Counted from the first letter of the stretch, positions 1 to 8,894 are shown. The stretch: 64,000 bases of DNA from Pseudomonas deceptionensis (GCF_900106095.1 NZ_FNUD01000002.1:2005501-2069500), one strand, 5' to 3'. Translations and numbers: made by a program. The notes: generated from the sequence alone by a model not told the origin.

Positions 1-1
1 A

Positions 2-172
2 AGCCTTGAGCCCAATCAGGTAGGGCTGCTGGCGTGGTCACTGCTCGCTTATCCCCAGTTGCACGCCGGTGGCATCCCTGGCCAGCCTGACCCTGATACC
101 CCCCAGCCGATCGAACCAGAGCCCGGTGTGCCGACACTGCCGGACGAACCGCCGCCTGCCCCGACGGCCTGA
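2..172 (+). CDS. C-terminal end of an unknown protein (truncated by window)
   Basis: An open frame runs from the window edge to a TGA at 170-172, giving 56 residues of a protein that starts outside the window. The tail is rich in proline and acidic residues (repeated P-x-P-D/E, ending PPPAPTA). I do not recognise a family. It is convergent with the ABC transporter operon and ends 14 bases from that operon's last stop. Codon use fits Pseudomonas and the frame is consistent, but without the N-terminus its reality is only likely. Confidence 0.5.
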   Translation, partial: SLEPNQVGLLAWSLLAYPQLHAGGIPGQPDPDTPQPIEPEPGVPTLPDEPPPAPTA

Positions 173-186
173 TCCGTACCGACCCC

Positions 187-951
187 TTATTTCAAGTTCC
201 CGCTCAAGAACTGGCGCAAGCGCTCGCTTTTCGGATTGTCCAGCACATCCTCAGGGGGCCCTTGCTCTTCGACCAGGCCCTGGTGAAGAAACATGACCTG
301 GCTCGACACTTTGCGCGCAAAGCTCATTTCGTGGGTCACCATGATCATGGTGCGGCCTTCCTCGGCCAGGCCTTGAATCACCCGCAACACTTCGCCCACC
401 AACTCCGGGTCGAGCGCTGAAGTGGGTTCGTCGAACAGCATGATTTGCGGTTCCATCGCCAGTGCCCGGGCAATGGCCACCCGCTGCTGCTGGCCCCCCG
501 AGAGAAAGGCCGGGTACTGGTCGGCCACACGGGCAGGCAGGCCGACCTTGTCCAGATAGCGGCGAGCGCGCTCCTCGGCGTCTTTCTTGCTGACCCCCAG
601 CACGCGACGCGGCGCCAGGGTGATGTTCTCCAGCACCGTCATGTGGCTCCACAGATTGAAGTGCTGGAACACCATTGCCAAGCGGGTGCGCAGGCGTTGC
701 AACTCGTCATCATCGGCGACCCGCATGCCGTGCTTGTCGCTGACCATGCGAATGACCTGGCCATCAAGGGTCATGGCGCCGTCGTTCGGTGTTTCGAGGA
801 AGTTGATGCAACGCAAAAAGGTGCTTTTGCCCGAGCCGCTGGCGCCGATCAGGCAAATTACATCCCCGCTTTTGGCCTTGAGAGAAACGCCTTTGAGTAC
901 TTCATTGTCGCCATAGCTTTTGTGCAGCCCTTCGACGGTGAGTTTGTACAT
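187..951 (-). CDS. ABC transporter ATP-binding protein, HisP/AotP type (polar amino acid uptake)
   Basis: This 254-residue ATPase powers import of a polar, probably basic, amino acid with the two permeases and binding protein encoded upstream in the same operon. The Walker A (GASGSGKST), signature (LSGGQQQR), Walker B (IMLFDEP) and H-loop (VTHE) motifs are all present. HisP-family ATPases are about 255 residues. The start at MYKLTVEG is preferred over an in-frame start 19 codons earlier, which lies in the gap after the deacylase gene. In P. aeruginosa the matching aotJQMOP operon continues into argR. Here nothing follows, and the next gene is convergent. The substrate is inferred. Confidence 0.93.
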   Translation of the reverse strand: MYKLTVEGLHKSYGDNEVLKGVSLKAKSGDVICLIGASGSGKSTFLRCINFLETPNDGAMTLDGQVIRMVSDKHGMRVADDDELQRLRTRLAMVFQHFNLWSHMTVLENITLAPRRVLGVSKKDAEERARRYLDKVGLPARVADQYPAFLSGGQQQRVAIARALAMEPQIMLFDEPTSALDPELVGEVLRVIQGLAEEGRTMIMVTHEMSFARKVSSQVMFLHQGLVEEQGPPEDVLDNPKSERLRQFLSGNLK

Positions 952-958
952 GCTGACC

Positions 959-2080
959 TCAAGGAGAAAGAAGATAGCCGCTGCGATAAGCGTGTTGGCC
1001 GGCAACATGGGCGATCACCATGCCGGCGGTGGCCATTCGCCGTAGTGAGCGGGCGTAGAGCAGGCCTGCGTTGGTGCAGTAAACCGGCGTGAGCCTGTCG
1101 CTGATGGGGTCAATGATCTGTGCGATCAACTGGCCCGCGTCGAGGTAGTCACCCGGTTTGGCGCAAAACACCAGCAACCCGCCGACAGGCGTCGCCACAG
1201 GCTCCACACCGGCTAAGGGGGTTGCGGGGTAGGGCAGGGGTGGGAAAGGTCTGGATTCGCCTTCAATCGCGCCAAAATTGATCAGGTAGTCAATCAGCGC
1301 CTGACAGTCGTGCCCGGCATGTTCATGGCTGACATCGCCCTGGCCGCGCAACTCCACGGTGACGGAAAAACTGCCCTGAGGGATTGCGAAGCAATGCTCG
1401 AAGCGTTGTTGCAATTGCCACCACAGCAGGGTGAAGCACTCATCGAACGATAACCCGCCCGAGTCGGTTGCCAGCAGGCTGGCTTGTGCGCCGAGGTAGC
1501 GGGCCAGCGGCTCGACCTGTGGCCAGGCCTCGGGCGTGGTGTAAAGGTGCGCCACGGCCTCGAAGTCGCAATGCAGATCCAGCACCATGTCGGCATCGCA
1601 GGCCAGCGATTGCAGGGTCAGGCGTTGCGAGTGCAGTTGCGTCGTCGGGACTTGTGCCGCCAGTGCTTCGCGCAGATGGCGCCGAATCAGCAGCAGATTG
1701 TGCGCAGCGTCGGTGTTTAATTGCCCTTCAAGCTCATCGCCGATTTGCGTACTGAGATCCAGGAAGTTGCGATTGAAGTTTTGCCCGCTTTCCAGCTCGT
1801 AACGGCCCAGCGGGATATCCATCAGCACCTGTTCCAGGCCCGCCGGATTGGCCACTGGGACCAGCACAATTTCGCTGCGCAGCCGGCCGGCCTTTTCCAG
1901 TTCGGCCAAGCGCTGCTTGAGGTGCCAGGCGACCAGCATTCCGGGCAGTTCGTCAGCGTGCAGCGAGGCCTGAATGTAGATTTTGCCCTGTGGCTGGGAA
2001 GGTCCGTAGTGGAAGCTGTGAATATGCCGTTCAGTGCCCGGAACGGGCGCCAGTAAGGGGTGGATTTGATGTCGCTGCAT
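959..2080 (-). CDS. Zinc M14-family deacylase (succinylglutamate desuccinylase/aspartoacylase family, AotO-like)
   Basis: This 373-residue protein belongs to the family of succinylglutamate desuccinylase and aspartoacylase, zinc enzymes that hydrolyse N-acyl amino acids. The metal site is visible as H41-x-x-E44 (LHADE) and a later His in DLHCDF. A glutamate in TVELRG is the likely catalytic base. It sits inside the ABC operon between the second permease and the ATPase, as AotO does in P. aeruginosa. That position suggests trimming of an acylated amino acid linked to the transported substrate, but the true substrate is unknown. There is no signal peptide, so it should be cytoplasmic. Confidence 0.85.
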   Translation of the reverse strand: MQRHQIHPLLAPVPGTERHIHSFHYGPSQPQGKIYIQASLHADELPGMLVAWHLKQRLAELEKAGRLRSEIVLVPVANPAGLEQVLMDIPLGRYELESGQNFNRNFLDLSTQIGDELEGQLNTDAAHNLLLIRRHLREALAAQVPTTQLHSQRLTLQSLACDADMVLDLHCDFEAVAHLYTTPEAWPQVEPLARYLGAQASLLATDSGGLSFDECFTLLWWQLQQRFEHCFAIPQGSFSVTVELRGQGDVSHEHAGHDCQALIDYLINFGAIEGESRPFPPLPYPATPLAGVEPVATPVGGLLVFCAKPGDYLDAGQLIAQIIDPISDRLTPVYCTNAGLLYARSLRRMATAGMVIAHVAGQHAYRSGYLLSP

Positions 2081-2089
2081 GAAGGCGTC

Positions 2090-2800
2090 CTAGTGAGCCG
2101 GGCCGAGGAAAGCCAACCAGCGGCGTTCCGCCAGCCGGAACAATCCAACCAGAATAAAGGTGACGCAGAGATAAATAACCGCTGCGATACCAAATGACTG
2201 AAACGTCAAAAAGGTAGCTGAATTGGCGTCGCGCGCCACTTTCAATACGTCTGGAATGGTTGCGGTAAATGCCACGGTAGTGGAGTGCAGCATCAGGATC
2301 ACCTCATTGCTGTAGTACGGCAATGAGCGCCGCAGCGCCGAGGGCATGATGACGTAGGTGTAGAGTTTCCAGCCACTGAGGCCATAAGCCTTGGCGGCCT
2401 CGACTTCGCCGTGGGCCATGCTGCGGATGGCACCGGCGAAAATCTCTGTGGTGTAGGCGCAGGTGTTGAGGGCAAACGCCAGAATCGTGCAGTTCATGGC
2501 GTCGCGAAAGAACGCATCCAGCACCGGTTGCGATCTGACGGCGGCAAGGCTGTAAATCCCGGTGTAGCAAATCAGCAGCTGGATATACAGCGGTGTCCCG
2601 CGGAACAGGTAGGTGTAAAACTGAACCGGCCAGCGCACCCAGCGGCTGGGCGAAACCCGCGCAATAGACAGCGGGATGGACACCACAAAGCCGATCACCA
2701 GCGAGGCTGTCAGCAGCCACAAAGTCATGGCCAGGCCGGTGATGTGATAGCCGTCGCTGTACAGAAACGGCCGCCAGTACTCCTGCAATAGCTCAATCAT
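2090..2800 (-). CDS. ABC transporter permease, HisM-type
   Basis: This 236-residue inner-membrane permease has about five hydrophobic segments and the EAA loop (GEVEAAKAYGLSGWK, near residues 130-145) that docks on the ATPase. It pairs with the upstream permease to form the membrane channel of a polar amino acid importer. Its start overlaps the stop of that permease by four bases (ATGA), a sign of translational coupling. The downstream deacylase gene starts 9 bases after its end. Length and the FRGTPLYIQLL segment match HisM/AotM proteins. Confidence 0.92.
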   Translation of the reverse strand: MIELLQEYWRPFLYSDGYHITGLAMTLWLLTASLVIGFVVSIPLSIARVSPSRWVRWPVQFYTYLFRGTPLYIQLLICYTGIYSLAAVRSQPVLDAFFRDAMNCTILAFALNTCAYTTEIFAGAIRSMAHGEVEAAKAYGLSGWKLYTYVIMPSALRRSLPYYSNEVILMLHSTTVAFTATIPDVLKVARDANSATFLTFQSFGIAAVIYLCVTFILVGLFRLAERRWLAFLGPAH

Positions 2801-3525
2801 CGCACTGCCTCCCGAGATCCCGCAGCATAGCGGCGTTCCAGCCGGCGTAACACGTAGTTGGATGCGCTGGTAATGGCCAGGTAAATAAGCGCCGCAATCA
2901 CCAGGAAATAGAACAGCTGATAGGTGCTTTTGCCCGCGTCCTGAGCGGCCTTGACCAGATCGGCCAGACCAATGATGGACACCAGCGCCGTGGCCTTGAG
3001 CATCACCATCCAGTTATTGCCAATGCCCGGCAGGGCGAAGCGCATCATCTGCGGGAAAACCACGTAGCGGAAACGCTGCCCGCGCTTGAGGCCATATGCA
3101 GTCGCCGCTTCGACTTGACCACGGGGCACCGAGAGGATCGCGCCGCGAAAGGTCTCGGTGAAATACGCACCGTAGATAAAGCCCAGGGTGATGACCCCGG
3201 CACTGAACGGATCGATCTCGATGTATTCCCACTCCATCGCATCGGTGAGGCTGGTCAGCCAGGTTTGCAGGCTGTAAAAAATCAGCAGCATCAGCACCAG
3301 ATCGGGGACGCCGCGAATCAGAGTGGTGTAGAGCTGTGCCGGGATGCGTAACAGTTTAAGGCTGGAGAGTTTGGCGCTGGCGCCGAGCAGGCCGAGCACT
3401 ACGCTCACCGCCAGCGACAGTACCGATAACTTGAGGGTCATCCAGGTGCCTTGCAGCAACAAGGGGCCGAAGCCCTGCAAGCTGAATGCAGAAAGCCCAA
3501 GGCTCTGTAAAAGGTTTTCAACCAT
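2797..3525 (-). CDS. ABC transporter permease, HisQ-type
   Basis: This 242-residue inner-membrane permease of the polar amino acid family carries the EAA loop GQVEAATAYGLKRGQ and the segment TLIRGVPDLVLMLLIFYS typical of HisQ. The start at MVENLLQ is chosen because it gives the family length. The in-frame start 12 codons upstream would run into the intergenic hairpin. It is the second gene of the operon, separated from the binding-protein gene by a terminator-like hairpin and overlapping the next permease by four bases. Confidence 0.92.
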   Translation of the reverse strand: MVENLLQSLGLSAFSLQGFGPLLLQGTWMTLKLSVLSLAVSVVLGLLGASAKLSSLKLLRIPAQLYTTLIRGVPDLVLMLLIFYSLQTWLTSLTDAMEWEYIEIDPFSAGVITLGFIYGAYFTETFRGAILSVPRGQVEAATAYGLKRGQRFRYVVFPQMMRFALPGIGNNWMVMLKATALVSIIGLADLVKAAQDAGKSTYQLFYFLVIAALIYLAITSASNYVLRRLERRYAAGSREAVR

Positions 3526-3547
3526 GACAATCGAACCTATGGCAGTC

Positions 3548-3576
3548 AAAAAGGCACCCACGCGCAGGTGGGTGCC
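3548..3576 (-). terminator. Hairpin between binding-protein and permease genes (attenuator)
   Basis: On the minus strand a 9-bp stem GGCACCCAC / GTGGGTGCC with a six-base loop is followed directly by five T. It lies between the binding-protein stop and the permease start. It probably stops part of the transcription so that the periplasmic binding protein is made in excess. Confidence 0.7.
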
Positions 3577-3582
3577 GAGGCA

Positions 3583-4365
3583 TTATTTGCCGCTGTAAAG
3601 ATTCAGATCGCCGAAGTGTTTTTTCTGGATCGTGGCGTAGGTGCCATCGTCGTGTAACGCTTTGATACCTTTGTTCAGCAAGGTCTGTAGCTCTTTGTTA
3701 CCTTTTTTGATACCGATTGCCGTTTTAGAAGGCAGCAATTCGCTGTCAACGGGCTTGCTGACTTCGTAATCAGCGCCTTGTGGCGTTTTCAAGAAGCCCA
3801 GTTCGGCTTGCAACATGTCCTGAATCGAAGCGTCGAGACGGCCTGAAATAAGGTCGGCATACACCTGATCCTGGTTGGCGTAGGCCTGGGTTTTGACGCC
3901 TGCCTTGTCCAGTACCGCCTTGGCGTAGGCTTCCTGGATGGTGCCTTGTTCGTAACCGACGGTCTTGCCTTTCAGTGACTCAGGGGTTGCGTCCAGGCCT
4001 GCCCCTTTTTTGAACACCAGCGAGGTCGGGCCGGAGAACAGCTCGCTGGAGAAGTCGATGACCTTCTCGCGGGCAGGGGTGACGGTCATGGACGAGATCA
4101 CACCGTCGAATTTGTTGGCTTTAAGCCCTGGAATGGTGCCATCAAAGTCAGATTCGACCCATTTGCACTTGACCTTCAATTCGGCGCAGATGGCATTGCC
4201 CAAGTCGATATCAAAGCCCACCAGGCTGCCATCGGCCGCCTTGGACTCAAACGGTGCATAGGACGGGTCAACGCCGAAACGCAACTCCTTATAGTCTTTG
4301 GCAAGCGCTGCGCCGGCAGCCATGCATAAAGTCAGTGCAGAGAGGGCAAGAAATGCTTTTTTCAT
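3583..4365 (-). CDS. Periplasmic basic-amino-acid binding protein (ArgT/HisJ family)
   Basis: This 260-residue substrate-binding protein captures an amino acid in the periplasm for the HisQMP-type transporter encoded downstream. A signal peptide runs to about residue 22 (AAGAALA before KDYKELRFG). Family landmarks are FGVDPSYAPFESK near the mature N-terminus, the binding loop SSMTVTPAREK with its arginine, and the acidic SGRLDASIQD segment. These resemble LAO/histidine-binding proteins, so arginine, lysine, ornithine or histidine is the likely ligand. It is first in the operon, about 75 bases downstream of a sigma-54-like promoter, and is followed by a hairpin. Confidence 0.93.
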   Translation of the reverse strand: MKKAFLALSALTLCMAAGAALAKDYKELRFGVDPSYAPFESKAADGSLVGFDIDLGNAICAELKVKCKWVESDFDGTIPGLKANKFDGVISSMTVTPAREKVIDFSSELFSGPTSLVFKKGAGLDATPESLKGKTVGYEQGTIQEAYAKAVLDKAGVKTQAYANQDQVYADLISGRLDASIQDMLQAELGFLKTPQGADYEVSKPVDSELLPSKTAIGIKKGNKELQTLLNKGIKALHDDGTYATIQKKHFGDLNLYSGK

Positions 4366-4440
4366 TATTCAATCCCTAAAACCAATGAGCGCTTGTGGCG
4401 CGTGATGACTGCTACTGGAACGCTACGACACAAGGGAAGT

Positions 4441-4456
4441 AGCAAGTTCCGAACCA
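4441..4456 (-). promoter_or_regulatory. Candidate sigma-54 (RpoN) promoter for the amino acid ABC operon
   Basis: On the minus strand TGGTTCGGAACTTGCT matches the consensus TGGCACG-N4-TTGCT at 10 of 12 defined positions with exact spacing. It ends about 75 bases before the binding-protein ATG. Nitrogen control of basic amino acid uptake operons is well known in enteric bacteria and pseudomonads. Confidence 0.6.
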
Positions 4457-4537
4457 CAGTGGGACCGGGAATGAATTAAAGGGATAAATGCGGTCAGAAG
4501 GGGGGCGAGTGCTTTAAAAAAATGCACGGTAAAACAG

Positions 4538-4556
4538 GCGCACTTAAACAGTGCGC
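4538..4556. promoter_or_regulatory. Candidate NtrC enhancer site
   Basis: Perfect six-base arms GCGCAC / GTGCGC flank TTAAACA, giving GCAC-N7-GTGC, the same arms and spacing as the NtrC sites upstream of glnA. It lies about 95 bases upstream of the sigma-54-like promoter, a normal enhancer distance. A second, reversed pair (GTGC...GCAC) is at 4509-4527. Confidence 0.5.
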
Positions 4557-4577
4557 ACAGACAAAGGGGGGAGGGCG

Positions 4578-4629
4578 AAAAACCTGCGAGAGCAGCGACG
4601 CGGAGAGCCAGGCACCCCGCGTCGCTGCT
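4578..4629 (-). terminator. Terminator after quiP
   Basis: A 13-bp stem AGCAGCGACGCGG / CCGCGTCGCTGCT begins immediately after the quiP stop on the minus strand. A short spacer and a TTTTT run at 4578-4582 follow. Confidence 0.65.
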
Positions 4630-4631
4630 GT

Positions 4632-7094
4632 TTATTTCCCCGGCATCAACGTCAACCGTGTGGTGCCATAGGTTTTGTCGAAGTTTTGAGGCTGCATAGG
4701 GAAGCTGATGTACTGGCCCTTCAGCCAAGGGTCGATACCGTCGGTGTAGTGCGGGCTGGACGGGTTGCTGGACTGGCCCGTACTGTTTTGCCCCATCATC
4801 GGTTCGACTTGCCCGAAGTCGACGATCATGCGCATCGCCGGGATCAGGGTGACGTCGAAACTTGAGCCCGCGACGTTGTAAGCCGCGGTGTTGAGCGTGG
4901 TGTGATCACCGCCTGCCATGACCGGTCCGCGAACGGTCTGGCCGCTGGCGTTGCGCCACAGGTAGTGGTGCAGCTTGCCCCATTGCCATGCCTTGTGATC
5001 AAGGCCCATCAAGCTGTCCCCGGCACTGATGGCGCTCGCCAGGCTGCGCGCCAGGATGGCCGGTTTGTCTTCTTTTTGCGGGGTACGGGTATCGTCCCAG
5101 AAGGGGCTGTCTTCGCGGCCCAGCAAGTGATCAGCCAGGGCCGAGTACGACAGGTTGCTGTTGGCGATAAATGCCTTCCAGTTGGCGCTGGTCTCGGGGC
5201 CCAGTTCATCCAGGAAGATTTGCCGGGTGCTTTCTTGCAAAAACAGCTCATACAGCGAGGCGTCTGCCGAAGTGGGGCTGAGTTTGCCGTCAAAAGCCAT
5301 CAGTCGGCCGAGTGCTTCGCGGGCTTTGGCCTGGTCTGCCACGGGCAACGCGGCAATCGCCTGCTTGAGCGGCTGCGCCATGCCGGGAGCGCTAAACATG
5401 GTTTTCAGCTTGGCCGCGAACAGTGTGGTCTGGTCGTACTGCATCGCGATCATGCTGCGAGCGTCCTGTTTGCCACTGCTGGCCAGCTGCGCAAGGCGCT
5501 CGCTGCGTTCCGGGGCCAGCCACGAGTTGGACAGTTGCATGCCGTAGCCATAGGCGGCGGTGCGCTGGTTGGCCGTACCCAGCCAGCCCTGGGCAGGGTC
5601 CTGGTCGTAGGGGTGCAGCATCGGGTCGGCGTAACCCTCCCAGTCGTAGCGGCTGTCCCAGCCCGGCGAAGGGAACAATCCCAGGCCTTCACGGCGGTTG
5701 GGGTAGAGCCCGGTCACTTGCCAGCCAATGTGGTTGGCATCGGCGTACAGCAAGTTCAGCGCGACGGCGCGGATTTCGCGGCTGGCGTCCGAGGCTTTTT
5801 CGCTGTTCTGGGCGCGGGACAGGTCGAAAAACGCATCAAGGGTTTTGTCGCCCTTCAAGTCCGGGGTTTGCAGTGCAAGCCCAAGGCTGCTGTTCAAGGC
5901 ATTGGGTGTGCCCAGGGCGCTGTTGAGCAGCGGGCCGTGGCGGGTTTCGTAAATGGCCTCACGGATGGGGCGCTGACCTTTGACAAAGAACGTCTCGTTG
6001 CGCACAGTCGCCGGTAGCCATTTTCCGTCAGCGAGGTAGTACAGGCTGTTGCCTTGGCGCTTGAGTTTTTCCAGGAACACATCCTGGTTATCCCCCATGG
6101 CCATGCTCATGCCCCACGCCACCTTGCCGTTGAACCCGGCAAAGAGTGTCGGCAAGCCCGCGATTGAAGCCCCTGCAGCCTGGTATTTGGGGGCGCGGAT
6201 CTGCACATAGCTCCACGCCGAAGGCACGCCGATGGGCTGGTGGATATCGTTGGCCAACAGGCTTTTACCGTTACGACTGCGCTGCGGGCCGATGGCCCAG
6301 TCACTCGACGCGGTGACCCCCGGCAGGCTCAGCTGCGTCACCTGCTCCAGAGCCTGGGCCACACTGCTCAAACCTTGTAGCTGACTGCCCAGGGCCAGGC
6401 CTTTGAGCTTGTCGGCTTCGGCAGTGGGCAGGGCTTCGTTGGGGTATGTCGGCATCAGCCAGGGGAGTTTGTCGGTGCCGACTTTTTGCGCCAGCACCAG
6501 CGAATTGAGCTCTTCTTGCAGATTGACCGACATTCCGAAGTTCAACAGGCTGAAAATCAGCGCTGAATCTTCCGGTTTCCAGTACTCGATTTTGTAGCTG
6601 GCCTGCGCCAGATCGGCCGGCAGCTTGTCGCGGTAGCGGAACAGGTAGGCGTTGACCCCGCGGGCATACACTTCGAAAAACTTTTTAAGGCGTGGAGATG
6701 CGCTTTTATAGAGCTCGTCCGCGGTTTTTTTCAGATTGACGGTACGCATCAACCGGTCGGTTTCCAGCGCATCGGCACCGTCCAGCTCTGCCATCCGGCC
6801 TTGGGCGAGCAAGCGTAGACGCACCATCTGGCTGATACGGTCGCCGGCGTGTACGTAGCCCAGGGTGAACAGGGCGTCATGAAAACTGCTGCTTTCGATC
6901 AGCGGCATGCCCTGGCTGTTACGACGAACCGATACGTTCTGCGCCAGCCCTTTGAGCGGCAGTACGCCGGAGGCAGGCACCAGGCTTTCAGTGGAGTGGT
7001 TGTTAATCTGGCAACCGGTCAGGCCCAGCAGGCTGACCACTGCCGCGGCAACGCCGAACCGGGGTAAAAAATGAGTAAGGGCTGGCGAGGCCAT
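4632..7094 (-). CDS. quiP: Acyl-homoserine lactone acylase QuiP (penicillin acylase family)
   Basis: This 820-residue Ntn-hydrolase precursor closely resembles P. aeruginosa QuiP as I recall it, including the N-terminus MASPA..FLPR, the [21 protein letters not shown] stretch and the [13 protein letters not shown] segment. It cleaves the amide bond of long-chain acyl-homoserine lactones in the periplasm. A signal region ends with a possible lipobox (LLGLTGCQ). Self-cleavage would expose the nucleophile Ser263 in TASSDWAIG, where QuiP of P. aeruginosa has ASNNW. The start is set by GCAGGAG seven bases upstream, and the longer in-frame start lacks a binding site. It is monocistronic, with its own terminator. 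Confidence 0.92.
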   Translation of the reverse strand: MASPALTHFLPRFGVAAAVVSLLGLTGCQINNHSTESLVPASGVLPLKGLAQNVSVRRNSQGMPLIESSSFHDALFTLGYVHAGDRISQMVRLRLLAQGRMAELDGADALETDRLMRTVNLKKTADELYKSASPRLKKFFEVYARGVNAYLFRYRDKLPADLAQASYKIEYWKPEDSALIFSLLNFGMSVNLQEELNSLVLAQKVGTDKLPWLMPTYPNEALPTAEADKLKGLALGSQLQGLSSVAQALEQVTQLSLPGVTASSDWAIGPQRSRNGKSLLANDIHQPIGVPSAWSYVQIRAPKYQAAGASIAGLPTLFAGFNGKVAWGMSMAMGDNQDVFLEKLKRQGNSLYYLADGKWLPATVRNETFFVKGQRPIREAIYETRHGPLLNSALGTPNALNSSLGLALQTPDLKGDKTLDAFFDLSRAQNSEKASDASREIRAVALNLLYADANHIGWQVTGLYPNRREGLGLFPSPGWDSRYDWEGYADPMLHPYDQDPAQGWLGTANQRTAAYGYGMQLSNSWLAPERSERLAQLASSGKQDARSMIAMQYDQTTLFAAKLKTMFSAPGMAQPLKQAIAALPVADQAKAREALGRLMAFDGKLSPTSADASLYELFLQESTRQIFLDELGPETSANWKAFIANSNLSYSALADHLLGREDSPFWDDTRTPQKEDKPAILARSLASAISAGDSLMGLDHKAWQWGKLHHYLWRNASGQTVRGPVMAGGDHTTLNTAAYNVAGSSFDVTLIPAMRMIVDFGQVEPMMGQNSTGQSSNPSSPHYTDGIDPWLKGQYISFPMQPQNFDKTYGTTRLTLMPGK

Positions 7095-7207
7095 GGCAAA
7101 GCTCCTGCGGGGGGTAGTGTCATCGAAAGGCGCTACGTTAGTGAGGCCGATGACACCGTGCAAGCGCTATCTTGGCGTGTTGAGGCGCCTTGCGCTGCGC
7201 AACATCC

Positions 7208-7300
7208 GTAGCCGCTGCCGAAGGCTGCGGTAAGGTCCGAAGACCCTTTAAAAACATAGAGCCGCTGCGCGGCCCATCCCGGCCTGCGGCAGCGGCTACA
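7208..7300. repeat. Pseudomonas long palindromic intergenic repeat
   Basis: The ends GTAGCCGCTGCCG... and ...CGGCAGCGGCTAC are inverted copies around an internal GAGCCGCTGCGCGGC. It belongs to the same family as the elements at 32356 and 57024. It lies between the 5' ends of quiP and its upstream region and the 3' end of the glutathione transferase gene. Confidence 0.75.
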
Positions 7301-7315
7301 CACATCCTGATTGGG

Positions 7316-7957
7316 TTACTTCTGCGGGTTGATCTTGTCCACCAGCGCGTAAGCCCGTTCAGTGGCCGGACGCGCCTTGACGCGATGGAACCACACCTTT
7401 AGGGCCGGGAAATCGTCGAGGTTCTGGCCTTGCCATTCATGGGGCATGATCCACGGGTAAATCGCCATGTCGGCGATGCTGTACTCAGCCCCGGCGACAA
7501 ACGCCCGGCCTTCCAGTTGTTTGTTCAATACGCCATAAAGACGGGCCGTTTCATCGGTGTAGCGCTTCATCGCATAAGGGATTTTTTCAGGCGCGAAGCG
7601 GTTGAAGTGATGGTTTTGCCCGGCCATCGGCCCCAGGCCACCCATTTGCCAGAACAACCATTGCAGGGCCATCTGCCGGCCGCGCAGGTCTTTGGGCAGA
7701 AATTGCCCGGTTTTTTCCGCGAGGTACAGCAAGATAGCGCCCGATTCGAACAGCGACAGCGGTTCGCCGCCGTCAGCCGGGGCCTGATCGACAATGGCCG
7801 GGATGCGATTGTTCGGAGCGATCTTCAGGAAGTCAGGCGCGAACTGTTCGTTCTTGCCGATATTGATTGGATGAACCTTGTAGGGCAGGCCGGCTTCTTC
7901 CAGGAATAACGAAACTTTGTGGCCGTTGGGAGTGGTCCAGTAATAAAGATCGATCAT
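7316..7957 (-). CDS. Glutathione S-transferase, YfcG/YghU (nu-class) type
   Basis: This 213-residue cytoplasmic thioredoxin-fold enzyme starts MIDLYYWTTPNGHKVSLFLEE, which matches nu-class transferases such as E. coli YfcG. In that class the conserved TxPN segment near residues 9-12 binds glutathione and the protein often acts as a disulfide-bond reductase. The N-terminal domain contains PNNRIPAIVD (cis-Pro) and LFESGAILLYLAEK, and the helical C-terminal domain contains YSIADMAIYPWI. In P. aeruginosa a glutathione transferase gene also lies next to quiP. The substrate is unknown. Confidence 0.9.
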   Translation of the reverse strand: MIDLYYWTTPNGHKVSLFLEEAGLPYKVHPINIGKNEQFAPDFLKIAPNNRIPAIVDQAPADGGEPLSLFESGAILLYLAEKTGQFLPKDLRGRQMALQWLFWQMGGLGPMAGQNHHFNRFAPEKIPYAMKRYTDETARLYGVLNKQLEGRAFVAGAEYSIADMAIYPWIMPHEWQGQNLDDFPALKVWFHRVKARPATERAYALVDKINPQK

Positions 7958-8096
7958 GAAGGGCTCCAGAAGGGGATTTTCACGCAGCGCCTGACGCCCA
8001 TCAATGGGAGCCGTTGACTGTGGGATGTCAGTTTTACTCCCAAAAGCGCGTTGAGTGAAAGCCGGTGGATGGCTTCTCTGTGGGATTTTTCACGAA

Positions 8097-8139
8097 GCTA
8101 AAACAGAAACGCCGCACGTGCTCTAGGCAGGTGCGGCGT
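8097..8139 (-). terminator. Terminator of the SEC-C operon
   Basis: On the minus strand a stem ACGCCGCAC / GTGCGGCGT is followed by TTTCTGTTTT. It ends the four-gene operon that runs from 9873 to 8160. Confidence 0.65.
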
Positions 8140-8159
8140 GTGCAGGGCGTCCCGAGGGA

Positions 8160-8369
8160 TCAGGCGCCGTGGCACTTCTTGAATTTTTTGCTGCTGCCGC
8201 ACGGGCAAGGGTCGTTGCGGCCAACGTCTTTGAGTTCGTTGCGCACAGGCTCTTGAGGTGCATGGCCGCAATGCGGGCCATGCACATGACCGTTGTCGTG
8301 GTCATGGGTGTGACCATGATCATGATCGTGGTTGCAGTCGGGGCCATGAACGTGGGGTTGTTGGGTCAT
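8160..8369 (-). CDS. Small His-rich protein with C-terminal SEC-C zinc motif
   Basis: This 69-residue protein has two parts. Residues 5-37 are mostly His, Asp and Asn ([15 protein letters not shown], plus Cys in PDCNHD and PHCGH). The C-terminus is a SEC-C motif, [16 protein letters not shown], the zinc-binding motif first known from SecA. Both parts should bind metal. It is last in a four-gene operon, starting 7 bases after the LEA-like lipoprotein gene. No function is known; a role in metal handling or protein quality control is a guess. Confidence 0.85.
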   Translation of the reverse strand: MTQQPHVHGPDCNHDHDHGHTHDHDNGHVHGPHCGHAPQEPVRNELKDVGRNDPCPCGSSKKFKKCHGA

Positions 8370-8376
8370 TGCTCAA

Positions 8377-8862
8377 TCACTCTGGAATAAAATCGCCGGG
8401 GATTATCTCGCCTTTACGCGTCAGGTGCACGTCGTAACCGTAGAACAGGCCGGTTTCAAGGGTGCCTTCAAACCGGTAGGGGATAGGCCGGTCTGGTGAT
8501 TCAAGCAATTTGACCAGTGGGCGCACGTGTGGCCAGAGGTTGGTGCGAACCGGGATCACGAAAGTTGCATGGCTGTTGGGCTCCACACTGAACCAGTGTT
8601 CATTCTCGCCTTCAGTCAACTTAATGGTGCCCAGGTACACGGTGTAGCTCAGGCCGCGCACGGTGAGCGTCGAGTCATTGGGGTTGTCTACCCTGAAATG
8701 CAGCTTGAAGCGCTGCTCCAGCATTTTGGCCTGAACCAGCTCGACCTTCACCAGTTGTACGTCCGGGTCTTTGTCTGCCGAGCCGAACCAGGAGGCGCAC
8801 CCCGACAGCATCAGGATCGTCACCAGGGCAATTGTTTTTGTTATTTGAGCCCGAGAATCCAT
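8377..8862 (-). CDS. LEA type 2 family lipoprotein
   Basis: This 161-residue protein has an N-terminal signal and lipobox (MLSGC, Cys near residue 22), so it should be lipid-anchored in the envelope. The rest has the LEA-14/WHy-like pattern of a beta-sandwich (FRVDNPNDSTLTVRGLSYTVYLG), a family tied to desiccation and stress response in other organisms. It lies in an operon between the YchJ-like and His-rich SEC-C genes with gaps of 32 and 7 bases. The molecular role in bacteria is not established. Confidence 0.85.
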   Translation of the reverse strand: MDSRAQITKTIALVTILMLSGCASWFGSADKDPDVQLVKVELVQAKMLEQRFKLHFRVDNPNDSTLTVRGLSYTVYLGTIKLTEGENEHWFSVEPNSHATFVIPVRTNLWPHVRPLVKLLESPDRPIPYRFEGTLETGLFYGYDVHLTRKGEIIPGDFIPE

Positions 8863-8894
8863 TCCTTACTCCAGATGATCTGTATCGGTTGATC

